Assembly (NCBI GenBank): GCA_020809705.1
Contig: CP085829.1
Location: 3,906,001 to 3,970,000 of the forward strand
DNA length: 64,000 nt
Direction: 5' to 3'
Source: Calonectria ilicicola
Taxonomy: Eukaryota; Ascomycota; Sordariomycetes; Hypocreales; Nectriaceae
Below, piece after piece: positions 45,722 to 57,190 of the stretch. Under the pieces are notes generated by a model. That model was given only the letters and a program-made list of their open reading frames with translations, was not told where the DNA came from and searched no databases. A program made the position numbers and the translations under genes. Every line of letters starts with the position of its first letter. Positions within the stretch are counted from its first letter, which is position 1.

Positions 45722-47932
45722 TTAGACACGGCTATGGCTAGCGCTTGTCCGGCTTCGCTCGTCTTCTTCCTCAATTACGTCGCTCAGCCTCGTAGGATGA
45801 TGATGGCGAGGGACTGTCTCCCAAGCTGGGTTACCATAGCCCGAGCCCGAGTAGTCCTGGGGATTTGAGTAGGCGCCAGTCCACTGGCCGCCTGCAGCTG
45901 ATGTTGAAGGAGATTCCTGCTTACCACTGGGAGGGTTGGTGGTGGCTGGTGTCTCGTACTCTTCTGCACCATCATCAGAACCGGCGTAAGAGGAGAGCGG
46001 TGCAACAAAGGGGATCTTCTTTCCCTGGGCGTCCAAGACAAAATTGCCATTCGCGTCAATGAGGTACTCACCTTCGCTGAAACCACCCTCAGATCCCCCC
46101 GCGACGTATCGACCACCGGTCTGCTGAGTCGGGGTGCCTTGCTGGGCCGGGTACTGGTTAGCAGCACCGGGCGTCGTTGGAGGCTGGCTCTGCGGCGTCG
46201 TCGTCTGCTCGGCTGGGTAGCCTTGGCCGTATTCGGCCTGGTAGGCAGGCTGTGCCCGGGTGCTCGTATGTCGGCTGGGACCGCCCTGTGTCATGGGAAC
46301 AACTTGCACGCCGCCGACAATAGTAGGCTGTCCGGACTGTAGAGAGAGAGTCCTGTCACGCTCCTCCTGCTCCCGTCGCCCCAGCTCCTCCCACGCTCTG
46401 CGTGCTTCTTCCTTGGAGATGGCGAGCTCCTTTCGCATCTCCACCACCTGCTTCTGGGCCTTGGAGGTTCCTCTCTCATTCTCGACAGCTTCCCGAATGG
46501 CGTCGGTCCGGCCACGCCTCTCCTGCTCCAGAGCGTTTTCGAGCAAGGCGTTGACCTCTTGAGCACGCTCCAGCTCTGCTCGCGTCTCAAAGAACCACCG
46601 CTGAAATTTCCGCTCCGAGCTCGCGCGCAGTCGCTGCAGCTCGACGACGGCGTGGAACAAGTTTGCACCAGCTGCGGAGAGGTCCGTCACTTGACGGCCG
46701 AGCTGCTGGTTGAGGGGGTCTCTGTTAAGCTCGTCCTTGTTCTGCTCCAATTTTCGGATCCAGTAGCTTGTGAGACCTTCCCAGTGGGCAGATAGTGTCT
46801 CCCATCTTTCAAACGCGTGGGGGAACGAGTTACGCGGCTTTGTGCCACCGGCAGCGCTTGCAGGATCGGCCGCCTGGGCGCCAAAGGATGGTTGCGCGGG
46901 TGATGCAGCGGCGAAGGCCTGTGGCTGCTGTGTGGCACCAGTTCTTAGAGGGCGCTGTGGGGGAACTTGTGAGGTGGTAGAGGCTCGTGGCCGGGTGGAT
47001 AAGGGGTCGGGAGCGACCTGGGTTGTACGTTGAGGGTCTGCAGGATCTACGGGAGTTCCTTGTTCAGGTGCAACGCCAGCAGCCCTACGCTCGGTTCGCT
47101 TCCTTGCCTCCTCATCGGCGCGTGTGCGTTCCTGCCTCTCAGCTTCGGCCCGTTGCTGCCGAGCCGCCTCTCGAGCCGCACGTTCCTGCATGATGACTCT
47201 GGGGCCTCTGATGCCGGACGGTGAGCTTGTGGGCGCGGGTGCGGCACGGAAAGGGGCAGGCTGGCCATTGGACGTAGCCGGCGCGCCACCAGATGCTATG
47301 AGATCGGCCATGCTTGCAGACTCTTCTTCGAGATCCGGGGTAAAAGGATTCGGGTGACGCAGGGCCTCCTCAAGGGCAAAGAGGATGGCGCTGTGCGTGT
47401 GCTTGGAGACGCGTACCGCGGGGTGAGGCTCGGGGTAGTCTGGGGAGCGTAGTGAATCCGAAGGGTGACGAGGGGATTGCGGAAGCTCCGACGAAACCTC
47501 GTCGGGGTCGTCGAGTAAGTCTTGCGACAGTCGTCGGCGGCGGCGAGGGGCCTGGCGGTGAGCCGACCGAAGTGGGATGAGGCCCAAGACAGTGGGGTGC
47601 TGCTCAGGCAGGTCCTGGTCCTCGACTGGCGCAGGGATAGGCTTGGGCGAGAATCCTACGGAGGCGGCTTCGACGTGAACTTGGCGAGGTTTGGGGCTGG
47701 GAGAAGCCTCAAATTTCGGAGTTCGTCGGAGACTTCGTGGCTGAGAAGTTGGTGTAGAGAGGCGCTCGACAGGCTCAGGCGTATGGGTTGACAGCGGTCT
47801 AGGCTGCTGGCGTTGCTGGGGAGAAGTCGTATGCTCGTGAGGGTCGTGACGGTCGTTAGAGGCGGATAGAGGGCGTGGGACGGACACGACTGCGGTGCTG
47901 GGAGGAGACGGGTTTTGTTGTGAGGTTGACAA
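45722..47932 (-). CDS. Conserved fungal-type disordered/coiled-coil protein, no ATG at the apparent start
   Basis: I do not recognise a named family. The frame gives 736 residues. Residues 1-180 are Pro/Ser-rich. A segment HTHSAILFALEEALRHPNPF follows near 180. A charged helix of about 60 residues rich in Arg/Glu/Ala starts at about 250. The folded-looking core is at about 370-520 (FERWETLSAHWEGLTSYWIR, then a long coiled coil ending EEARRAWEELGRREQEE). The C-terminal 200 residues are Gln/Gly/Tyr-rich. The natural first codon after the upstream in-frame TGA is TTG at 47932 (context CGCC-TTG-TCAACC). The first in-frame ATG is residue 207 or so, and the minus strand has no ATG in any frame between 47932 and 48356. 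Either an upstream exon, a non-AUG start or a lost ATG must be invoked. Confidence 0.8.
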   Translation of the reverse strand: MSTSQQNPSPPSTAVVSVPRPLSASNDRHDPHEHTTSPQQRQQPRPLSTHTPEPVERLSTPTSQPRSLRRTPKFEASPSPKPRQVHVEAASVGFSPKPIPAPVEDQDLPEQHPTVLGLIPLRSAHRQAPRRRRRLSQDLLDDPDEVSSELPQSPRHPSDSLRSPDYPEPHPAVRVSKHTHSAILFALEEALRHPNPFTPDLEEESASMADLIASGGAPATSNGQPAPFRAAPAPTSSPSGIRGPRVIMQERAAREAARQQRAEAERQERTRADEEARKRTERRAAGVAPEQGTPVDPADPQRTTQVAPDPLSTRPRASTTSQVPPQRPLRTGATQQPQAFAAASPAQPSFGAQAADPASAAGGTKPRNSFPHAFERWETLSAHWEGLTSYWIRKLEQNKDELNRDPLNQQLGRQVTDLSAAGANLFHAVVELQRLRASSERKFQRWFFETRAELERAQEVNALLENALEQERRGRTDAIREAVENERGTSKAQKQVVEMRKELAISKEEARRAWEELGRREQEERDRTLSLQSGQPTIVGGVQVVPMTQGGPSRHTSTRAQPAYQAEYGQGYPAEQTTTPQSQPPTTPGAANQYPAQQGTPTQQTGGRYVAGGSEGGFSEGEYLIDANGNFVLDAQGKKIPFVAPLSSYAGSDDGAEEYETPATTNPPSGKQESPSTSAAGGQWTGAYSNPQDYSGSGYGNPAWETVPRHHHPTRLSDVIEEEDERSRTSASHSRV

Positions 47933-49267
47933 GGCGAAAGTTCACCAGCGGGCGCTGGTGGGCGCGGTTGGAGTAAAGGTTGCGAGACGAGATGGTGTGT
48001 GGGGTTGAGCTGTAGTTGGTGTGGTGTTGCAAGTCAAGCGCGAGAATTGGTCTCGGCGGAAGCGACCAACTCAAGCTTGACTCAGCTCTCGACGTGTTCT
48101 GCGCAGCGAGAGAGTTGAGGAAAAAAAAATCTTATCGACTGACTGGATTTCTCGCAGCAGAAGTCAGAAAAGAGGGGGAACAAAAAGGGAAAGGCCTAGA
48201 GGACAATCGTGGAAGTGTAGGGACCCCTGGTGATGTCAAAATCCTGGTGGCAGGAAAAGGTGCGAAAAATGGGGGAGGCTGGCAAAAAGCTGGTTCCGCC
48301 CAGCACCTGAACTAAGCAACAACCAGTGAGCGCCCGCGAGCCAGCGCACTCAGAACATAGGTTGCTTCTAACAATGATTCCAGCCAACCAGTCTCGTCTA
48401 CTGCGCCGGGTTTCTCTCGCAAGAGTTGCTTGTCGCGCGCCTTCTTGGGCCAACAGGTCGAGTTTTCAATGCTCAATGGCTGGGTTGCATCTATGCGCAT
48501 TACCTGCCCGAGCCGGGTTCTGCGCGCGTAACGAGGAAACAAGGGGAAAATAAGCAACGCCGCCCAAGGGGCCTTTTGGTCCCAGCTGAGGCGCGGAGAA
48601 GATGAGATGAGGCTTGGTTTGCGGCCGGAGGAATTGACCTTTAGCCCTTTGGGCTGGGATGGACGGAGGTCGGTTTTTGGTGGCCGCGGCCAATGTCAAT
48701 GGGATGCGACGGATGGACGCTGCTGCCCAACGGGGATAGCGGCCGATGATGGCGTCTTACGACGACTTATCGCGCGTCTGGAGGGTGTGATTGTATGTAT
48801 GCGCTGTACGTGTGGTGTGCGCAAGTGCGAGGGATTGTGTGTGTGCTGTGCTGTGCTATGCATGCGCATCCGCGTCAATGGACTAAGGAGGAGAGAGCGT
48901 TGCTGCTGCTGGCTTTCCCAGGGCGCGAGAGAGAGAGAGAGAGCTGGACGCAACACACGACACAATGGCAAGTCTGCGATTCGACAATGGCCAACCCGGT
49001 GAAGCTGCGGTCTGAGGGGACTCGATAATCAGGTCAGGGCGATACGACAACCACCATATTCGCAGCCCAATGGCAAGTGTTGGAGGTTCTTCTAGAGGGC
49101 GACACGAGTTATCACCATCTGGGTTGATCGCGCCAGACGAGGGAAACGCGAGGTGTAGGTAGGCACAGAGGCGGAAAAGACGAGGCGGCCAAGGGGTCAT
49201 ACATCCACACACGCACGCGCGCGCCCACAACCCACGGGCCCAAGACAGGGTAGAATCGATCGCTTGA

Positions 49268-49292
49268 TGGATGAGGGATGAGGGATGAGGGA
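49268..49292. repeat. Heptanucleotide GGATGAG repeat
   Basis: Three to four tandem copies of gatgagg with one base variation at the edges. Confidence 0.75.
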
Positions 49293-52200
49293 TTGTGGAT
49301 TTTTTTGGCAAGGAAGGGAGCAGGTGAAAGAGCTCTACATAATACGTGCATTGCATGGTGGCACCTTACAGCTGCACAGCACAGCGCCAGCAAGGCTCCT
49401 CCGAAGCCCTAGCTACTAAGGCCAGGGCAGCCATGGCGGGACCGCCATGCAATTAATTAGCTTCCATTTCCGCGCGCCGTGGTCACTTTCCGAGGGGGAC
49501 GCGCTCTGGTTTCGCCTCGAGTTTGGCTCAGTCAAAGTCGTTGGTGCTGTTAATATAGCTGGTGCGCGTTTGAGCTTCTGGAGCTGGTGCTGCTACAGAA
49601 GCAGGAACAAGAAGTGCCGTACATACGTACGTCACTTTGGCTTTGGTTTCGGTCGTCATTGTGATAACGTCTCGGCACCATCCAACCCATGGCGTCGGGT
49701 CCTCGGTCGCTCGCTCCCTCTAAACTCTGTCTGGTCTGGTCCACCCGTCCTCCCACTCACTCACCCACTCCCTTCTCACTTCCTCGACAACGACCACGAC
49801 CACGACGTTGCTTCTTCTTCACATGATGATCCGGCCCAAGGCTCGGCCCTGGCCTCAATTGCTCATTTCCTTCTGTCCGCTGTTGCGCTTGCTTGCTTCT
49901 TTCTTCATCACCCCTCATCTCATCTCAATCCCGTTCGCGTGCCGTTTACGTCCCGTACAAACGAGGAACGGATAGCCCGCCCGCTCGCTCTAATAAGACG
50001 ACCGACATCTGTGACGATACAGAGCAATTTCGACCCGACGGTTCCCTGTTTCGGGGCGGGCTCCTGGCGTCTGACCCCATTCCTTTTCCCATCTCAACAA
50101 TGTCGATGGAGATGTTGTCCATCCTCTGTATTCGCTATGCTTGCCTTTCATAGAAGTCTCACACAGGTGTCGCCTTCATGCCGTTGGCGCGTATTAATTA
50201 ATGCCTCCCGCGGCCATGTCGTCAAAGCGCCCCCAAATCTGGTCCCGTCAGCACCGTACCTGAGCCAAATCGCCTAACGGCCCCTCATATTCGTACTCAA
50301 CCGTCACACGAGCGCCAGCTTAAGGTGCACCATGCGGCCCAAACGTCCGGTCTTGTCGACGGCGGAAGCGGAAGGGTAAGGAGACATCAAATCGGCGCAT
50401 CATCCTGTGACAAGACGGGGCGAGCATGCGCTTCGACCAGTCCCCCTCCCCTCTCCCCCTCTCGTGCCCAGTCATTACACAGTAAAAATCATAAATCGTG
50501 CATTCTCCAGGCGTCATCGCCTTAATTAAGCTCCCCTGCCCGAAGCAGGGTTGGCCGCTGTCGGAAACGTGGTACGAGAACCCAATGCCCCAACCCACCG
50601 ACCCTCCAGAACGGGGAATGGGACAAGGCCGGCCACACCAGAAACGCGAGGCGAACGGCGCCATTGGCTTTAATGGGCTGCTAGATGAACCATCTCGCCC
50701 TCCCTCAGCACTGCACATCGCACCCTGGCACCGGATCTCATCCCCAATCCTGGACACAGTCCCAAAGGCCCCCCTGCTGCTCCACCGCACCGAACGGCCG
50801 GTTGAGCTGTGCAAATTGAGACTGGGATTGCCCCGGAGAAATACCTGCGCGCTGACTTGTCGCGTCGTGTGCTTTTCTTTTTCCATTACTTTTTCTCAGG
50901 CTGTATTTTCTTTTCCTCGGCAAATAGTTGGAATAGCCCAATCTTAGCCAGTCGCACGTGCCTCGTCGCGAAAATCAAAACGCGCCCACCGCATCGCGCT
51001 GCCACTAACATGCAAGCCGGATGCATAGGTGGGATTCGGCTATGCTGGGCTGCGACGTCCGACATCACAATGCATTTGACAGCGCATTTCAATGTTCCGG
51101 TTGCATTCAAAAAAGCCTCGTCGCTGAGCCCAGACACGGATGAATGGGCTTGGAGACAGCGGAAAAAATAAAAGAAAGTAAGAGAGTAACCGCTGCGGCC
51201 ACTACCACCACCACCACCCCTAGCCATAATGAGAATTGAGAGACGGGAACCACGGGTCGGCCCCGCCCTCTGGCCCCCGGTCCATCCGTAGCCAATCATG
51301 TCGGCGATCCTCGCTCCTGTCTTCATTCAACAGTCTGCCCACTGCGCGCCCAGAGATGAAAAGATTATGGCCCGGGGAAACTCACTGCCCCCCTCCCCAT
51401 CAACCAAACAGTGATGTGTAGGGTCCTCGGGTGACTTGCCGTGTCCATCGTCCTTCATGATCCTGGTCTCCCATTCGGGACATGCCCCAACTGACCCCCT
51501 AACGCGTGTATCTCGCATATCCCGTAAGATCGTCCGAGGCGGGTGCCCAGAACTAGTCCAGGGTCGCCATCATGGATGGATGGCGCCGTTGGTCTCCCTC
51601 CCCTGCTCGTTTGTCTGGTTCTAAATATGGTGAACAGGGCCCTAGGCCGAGGACCACAGGGCTGGCTTTCTCGTTCAATGCCATACCGGAATCTTGCTTT
51701 TCAGAATTCGCAATTTTGATGAACACAGGGGCAGGTGTTGAGAACGATGAAAATCTTTGTCTTGGCGAGGACCGATGCTCCCCGTAATCTTCCCGTCCTG
51801 AAGCAATAGTTTTTTCTTCTTTTGTATCAACTGGTTTAAGAGACGAGTAACACCGTGGCTCTCAACTGCTGCCAGGTTATGCAACATTATTTTTAAAGTA
51901 CCGGCCATGCACAGGGGTCGGCATGTCATCTGTGATCGATCGAAAAGCAAAAGGAGGTCATTCCTACTTGGTTATGGTTCGGGTCCAACCAGCCGGTTAG
52001 GGCGACTAGGCTCCTCTTGGCAGATGGAGAGGCCTATTCTAAACTCTTATCGGCCTATTTTGGTGCAACCAAACCCATTCACCCAAAGTAATCATATTGA
52101 TCTTTAAACCCAAGGAACACAATGAAGTATGCACACTTGCAAAATGGAGCATGATTTCATGCAAGATAGGCACATTGTTTCCAATGTCCAATGAGAAATA

Positions 52201-55020
52201 TCTAAAATGCTGGGTTGGTCATGATATGTCAAAAACTCGTCCAAAAAAAAAAGTGTGTAGGGTAAGTCATATTGTTTTGGAGACTCAAGATCAAACTCTC
52301 CCTGCTTCTCAACCATGCGAATTTCATACTTGTCGCAGCCGATCAATGCTTGCTTTGCATGTCCTCTCTAAGGAGGCGACGGATGTCTTGTGACCCTCAA
52401 ACCCTCTGTCTCTGTATTGAGCGTCCGGCACACCTGCTGTGATAAAGTTACGCGTCACCTGAAATGTCTTGGTTGTTTTGAACGGGACTGGAAAGCGCGC
52501 TGAGAGATTTAATTCTTCCAAGAAAAGCCAAGAACTGGCTGGATTAGGGGCTCGCCCTAGTGCGCTGATCCGAATGGTTAGAGGACGGTCAGAGTAGGAA
52601 CTGGTCCTGGAGGAAAACCAACGCAACGATGTGCGTTCCAACGCTTGCAGCGGCAGGCTGCTCGATCCGTCCTCTTAGCGTGGCCGAGAGAGGCGGCGAA
52701 AGGTTTCTCATGTCGTCAAAACTTGATCTAATATTATGTTCCATGTCCTCCTTCTCGGCTTGAACATGCCCATGTATCTAGAGTCTAAGGGGCAACGTGG
52801 TTCGGATCCGTTCTTTGCTTCTTGGATGTTCAGGGACACGTCAACACGGGGACAGAGGAGCCGTAGTCGACCAGCTGAGCCCTGATGGCGTGTGTGGCGG
52901 CACCATTAATGGTTTTACTTTGTAGGATTGGCGAACCACCTGTGTCACTTCTGAAAACCGGCACAAATCCGAGCACATGTATGTCATCGCCGATTTGGAT
53001 GGAGGAAAGGAAGAGCTGTGAAAACCCCCCGAATATTTTCGATGTCGCAAGCCCTCAGCCCTCCTCAGGAGATGAGTGATCGACGAGACATGCAGTCCAG
53101 GGCATGGCCATCAGCCGAAGATGGGCGATTGGTGTCATGGTGGTGCTAAAGGGGAGGGTCTCCTCGAGATGAATGGATAAGGCTGGGTGAGGTACCCATG
53201 TGCCGAACCACCACTGGGGAAGCTTGGTAGGAGGAAGGGTGAGAGGCGGTTGTCGCTCAGGCCAGGATCCCCCTCCTCCTGTTTCCCTCTGACAGACAAA
53301 CAGACAGATAAGCAGACAGGCAGAGCAGAACAAGAGTGCGGGGAGGTACCTAGGTTACCGAGGGACGGAACGGCCGGAGACTGACACAGAGCTTAGGCAC
53401 ATGCGCAAAGACGCAAATGCACAAAAGAAAAGAGAGAAAAGATGATGAGGGAGTCTGGTTGGACCGGAGAATAGGGATAATCTGAGATGTGACAGGGAGA
53501 CGGGATTTACGCTTGATTTTGGACGTAGGGAGCAATAGTCGTCGCATGGTCTTGGGGCTAGCTGTTTAGCAAATGCCATGTTTGGCAGCTTGGGCAATCA
53601 GGGATGCAGATGAAGCTCCTGTCAGCCAACCCTGTCAGCCAGCCCGCTAGCCAGCCCACTTAACGGCGCATCCAACGCTGTCATCGCGAAGCTTGCAGGC
53701 CCCCGGGTTGCCGCTTGCAGGACCTCTCAGGCCTGTCCATGCGGCTCTTTCACACGCCGTCAGCTCGGGTGCGCGCAGCTGTCACCTTGAAAGAAGAAAC
53801 AAACAATGCACTGTCAGCCAGCCGTACCGCACCGTGGCTGTCAAGCCTAGCCTGCCTGTACTACCTCGCCCGTACGGCCTCGCCCGCACTGCCTCGCCCT
53901 GGTATTGCCAGCCACTTTCTTCCCTCTGAATGAATGCGCCAGATGGGTCGAAGAGCGGTTTTTCGATCCCGACCCCGATCGATCTCGTGCATCCTTAACG
54001 CGGCGCCACAAACGCCACCATTTCCATCCCTTTTGACCGTTGCTGGGGACGATACTGTTATTTGGAGCCGCTGTCCAAACTGCTTCCCTCGAAAATCGAA
54101 GACTTGGTCTCAAGACCCCACCACAGTGCCACGCAGGTCTCTCGCGCGCTGCCAATCCGGCAAGCAGGGAGCATAGCGCCGTTGGTGCGCGGCGGCAGAG
54201 CTAAATAGCCTGGCTTGAGCCGTTCTAGACGCCAACTAAATTTAGAGCCTCCAAGCTAGCTTTGCAGCTGACCTGACAAACCTAATTGTAAGCTCCATCT
54301 GTCAGCTGCGAAGATGGGGACGGGTTGGTAGTGCCATTGTTCACACACACAAACACACACCCACACCGTACAGACCGGTCACCTCTGGCAAATACACAGG
54401 TGGCTTGCGTCATAGGTAGCACCAGCCAATATCGGGCTCTGAGGCCATGAGCCCCACTAGAGTCAACGGTCTCGGACACACCACGGGCCCTTCCAAGAAC
54501 CTCATCGGAGCTTTGAACCCAGCCTTCCGCTGATCCCTGCCTTCCCCAGCTACATTCCCCAGTGGCCTGTGCCCCATCCGTTCTGTGTGTCTCGACCATG
54601 CTATATGGGTCTCGATCGATCTGAAGGCCGTTTTGGCGTGCCGGGACGAGGCATCGTAGCTGATGCGAACGAAGGGAACACAGGGCCACCAAAGGGCCTG
54701 GGCAGCTTGAGGGCAGCACAGAGGCGTAGACTCGTCGGCCTAGCCAGCACATGACTTGAGTTCTTGGTGGCGAAGCGGGTGTTATTGGACTTAACAAGGC
54801 TCGCTCACCTGTCATAGTTTGCTTTCACTGTCTCTGTTGCTTGTTTCTGTCACCATTTACGCCGAACCACGCCTTGTTCCCGTCCTGTGGCTCCTTGCTT
54901 TTCTGGGCGCTCCTTACCCGTCCCTCCGGGCCCCAGTGTGCTTGCACAAGCCCCTCTCGCCTGCTTTTTCTTTTTTTCTTTTCTTTTGCGTCTCTCGGCA
55001 CGTCCGCTTTTGTCTCTGGG

Positions 55021-55140
55021 GAGGAAAGAGAGAGGGTAGAGAGGGTAGAGAGAGAGAGAGAGACAGAGAGAGAAGGAGAGACATAGACATAGCGAGACAG
55101 AGAGAGACTGCTCAGAGAGAAGGAGAGAGACTCGACAGAC
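55021..55140. repeat. Purine-rich GA tract, 120 bases
   Basis: Nearly pure purines on the plus strand, built of gaga, gacaga and gagggta units. Such tracts can form triplex or be bound by GAGA-type factors (inference). Confidence 0.8.
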
Positions 55141-55417
55141 AATTGTAGCGGGCCCTACGCCAGAACATTAAGCCCGAGGAAGCATGTGTGCCATGTAGCA
55201 CCACCCGCACCCTCCTAACGAAGGCCAGTCCACTAGTTGCCTACCTGCCGGCATTGTTTACCTGTCTACCCGCCTGCCGGCCTAGCTGCCTGCTTGCCTG
55301 GCTGCCTGTGCTTGGGCCACGGTTTCTGTTTTTCGGAACTGCAAGAGCACCTATCCTATGCAGGAACTACGCAGGGCCTGCTCGGCCGTCGGCATGACGC
55401 AAGGGACATGTCAGGGG

Positions 55418-55506
55418 CCGGCCAGTGAGCGGCCAGTGAGCGGCCAGTGGCCAGCCAGTGACCAGCCAGTGACCAGCCAGGAACCAGCCAGGAACCAGCC
55501 AGGAAC
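55418..55506. repeat. Minisatellite of about 11 bases (GACCAGCCAGT family)
   Basis: Variants gagcggccagt, gaccagccagt and gaaccagccag repeat about eight times. It lies upstream of the following gene in a frame that happens to remain open. Confidence 0.85.
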
Positions 55507-55846
55507 TACCGTAGGTGGTTGCAGCATACCAAACCACTGGGGCCCGAGCTTCTGGGGAAGAGCACAACATGCATGCCTCGACGTTTGGTGGGAGGGATGG
55601 TTGGGCTTGCAGCCCCTCTATGCAGGAATTCCCCTCTTGATCAAGGGGTTTCTGAATCAAACACGAACACATCAACGCCACAAGTGGATGTGTATGCCCC
55701 ACGGTTGTGTCTCAAAGAACGGTTGGCTGCTCCGGCTGCCAGATTATTTGTATATCATACCGTCGTCTCCCTGCTGTGATCCCTTCAACGTTCAGATTTC
55801 TTGTTGCAAGCCAATCTTGTGCTACACACACAACCGTTGGCCCACC

Positions 55847-57190
55847 ATGGAGCGCCCAAGCAAGCTTGCTGACCTCAAGCTCGTCTCCAAATACTATCCT
55901 GTCGCAAACTACTCCTACCCGCAACCTGAGCGTCGCTCTCAGAATGGACGCAGCCGAACCATGAGCAACAGGACCTCGCTTGGCTCCGAGGACTCTACCC
56001 CGGGCCTCATCGACGACCGGACCGACTCTGAGGTTTCCGTCGACGATGACTATCAGTATCATGCCCACGCCTCGGAGCTCTGGGACTCCTTCTGGAAATC
56101 CGACAACCCCCAGGACAAGGATGAACAAACAACTGATGCACCACTTCGAAAGCAGTACCCGGCCTTGATCCCTTCTCCCCAGAACCCCCAGAACCGCGTG
56201 CGACGTGGGGGACTGGATGAACGCAGAATCCCTGCGTGGCCACTGCCTGACAGCTCCAAATCCAGATCTCGAAAGCCTGGAGCAACCTACTCGCCTTTCC
56301 CCAAGCTGGTCCCGCTGCCCCCGAGGACCACCTCGCTCACTCCTTCTTGGCAATGCTCTCGCGAAAAGCAGAGGCCACAACGACCACCTCGCCCCGATGA
56401 CGACGTCATCAAGAAGGCTCATGATGAAATTGCCAAACACAAATTGGAGCTTATAAAGAGAGCTCAAGCGAGCGTAGAGACGCTCCGCGCCGAGACTGTT
56501 GCTGAGAGGGCACCTGCGCAAGTTACTGTGCACCCCCCCGTTGAGGTCATCACTGAGCCTCTCCCACGAGAAGAGGTTCTCATTGGACCTCTCAATGAGA
56601 TCATTAGGTGCACTGAGATTGAGATCCCTCAACCCCCACCTCGCATCTCTCCTATCGCAGCGCAATTTGCCAGCTCTCTGGAGGCTTTCAGAACTAGCCT
56701 TTCTCGACCAGCCACACCCAAGAGAGAACATCAGCACAAGCCATCAGTGGAATCACCACTTCCCACTCCACCAGAGAGTCCTACTTCTGTCTACTCAACA
56801 TCCAGCAAGTCTGCAACATATCTCCCTATGCTTGACCCAAAGCCTGTCCACGCCGTGCCTCCAAAGAAATCAGTTCCCTGTCTTCGAACAGCGCGTGGAT
56901 CTGAACCAGGACCTCAGCTGCATTCGGTCTTTGAATACGATGATAGCGATGATGAATCTGAACCAGGGTCTGGGGCGCTTTCGTTCTTCCGCTTCCATAG
57001 ACGCGGGAGTAGCGACAATCGCCGTTCGTCCAAAGACACTGGTCTCCGACGATGGCGAACCAACACCCACACGGCGCCATCCTCGCCTGCTCGAGAGCGA
57101 CCTGAGCGACTATCCAAGAGCGACGGATCCGGGCGAAAGCGTCCAGGGGCCGATGTCCTTGGGCGGATGCTTGGGTTGCGACACAAATGA
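55847..57190 (+). CDS. Uncharacterised disordered fungal protein
   Basis: No family recognised. Start is ATG 55847 in the near-ideal context CCCACCATGG (MERPSKLADLKLVSKYYP), giving 447 residues; the frame stays open for 489 bases upstream, but that part crosses a minisatellite and is not protein-like. The product is mostly disordered, with acidic (VDDDYQY), proline-rich and Ser-rich stretches. A helical segment DDDVIKKAHDEIAKHKLELI at about residue 185 may be a short coiled coil. The last 60 residues are basic (RRWRTNTHT, RKRPGADVLGRMLGLRHK). No transmembrane or signal segment. Single exon. The real-gene call rests on composition and length. Confidence 0.72.
   Translation: MERPSKLADLKLVSKYYPVANYSYPQPERRSQNGRSRTMSNRTSLGSEDSTPGLIDDRTDSEVSVDDDYQYHAHASELWDSFWKSDNPQDKDEQTTDAPLRKQYPALIPSPQNPQNRVRRGGLDERRIPAWPLPDSSKSRSRKPGATYSPFPKLVPLPPRTTSLTPSWQCSREKQRPQRPPRPDDDVIKKAHDEIAKHKLELIKRAQASVETLRAETVAERAPAQVTVHPPVEVITEPLPREEVLIGPLNEIIRCTEIEIPQPPPRISPIAAQFASSLEAFRTSLSRPATPKREHQHKPSVESPLPTPPESPTSVYSTSSKSATYLPMLDPKPVHAVPPKKSVPCLRTARGSEPGPQLHSVFEYDDSDDESEPGSGALSFFRFHRRGSSDNRRSSKDTGLRRWRTNTHTAPSSPARERPERLSKSDGSGRKRPGADVLGRMLGLRHK

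Larger units (their letters stand above)
47933..55846. other. 7.9 kb divergent gene-poor region
   Basis: This separates two divergently transcribed genes. Frames of up to 276 codons exist (for example 49447-50277 plus and 50320-50886 minus), but their composition is unlike protein and no splice chain links them. Repeats include GA tracts at 48926-48942 and 55021-55140, a GATGAGG tract at 49268-49292, a CAGA-like tract at about 53290-53322 and a minisatellite at 55418-55506. It may be a long promoter or hold noncoding RNA; the sequence does not say. Confidence 0.5.

Noticed and set aside
49447..50277. 276-codon plus frame in the 8 kb divergent region
   Set aside because: Composition is Ser/Pro/His/Arg-rich from CT-rich DNA with no domain or hydrophobic core.
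50320..50886. 188-codon minus frame
   Set aside because: No recognisable motif and irregular composition; the opposite strand has an equally long frame.
55418..55506. CRISPR-like array
   Set aside because: The units are contiguous 11-base repeats without spacers and the genome is fungal.
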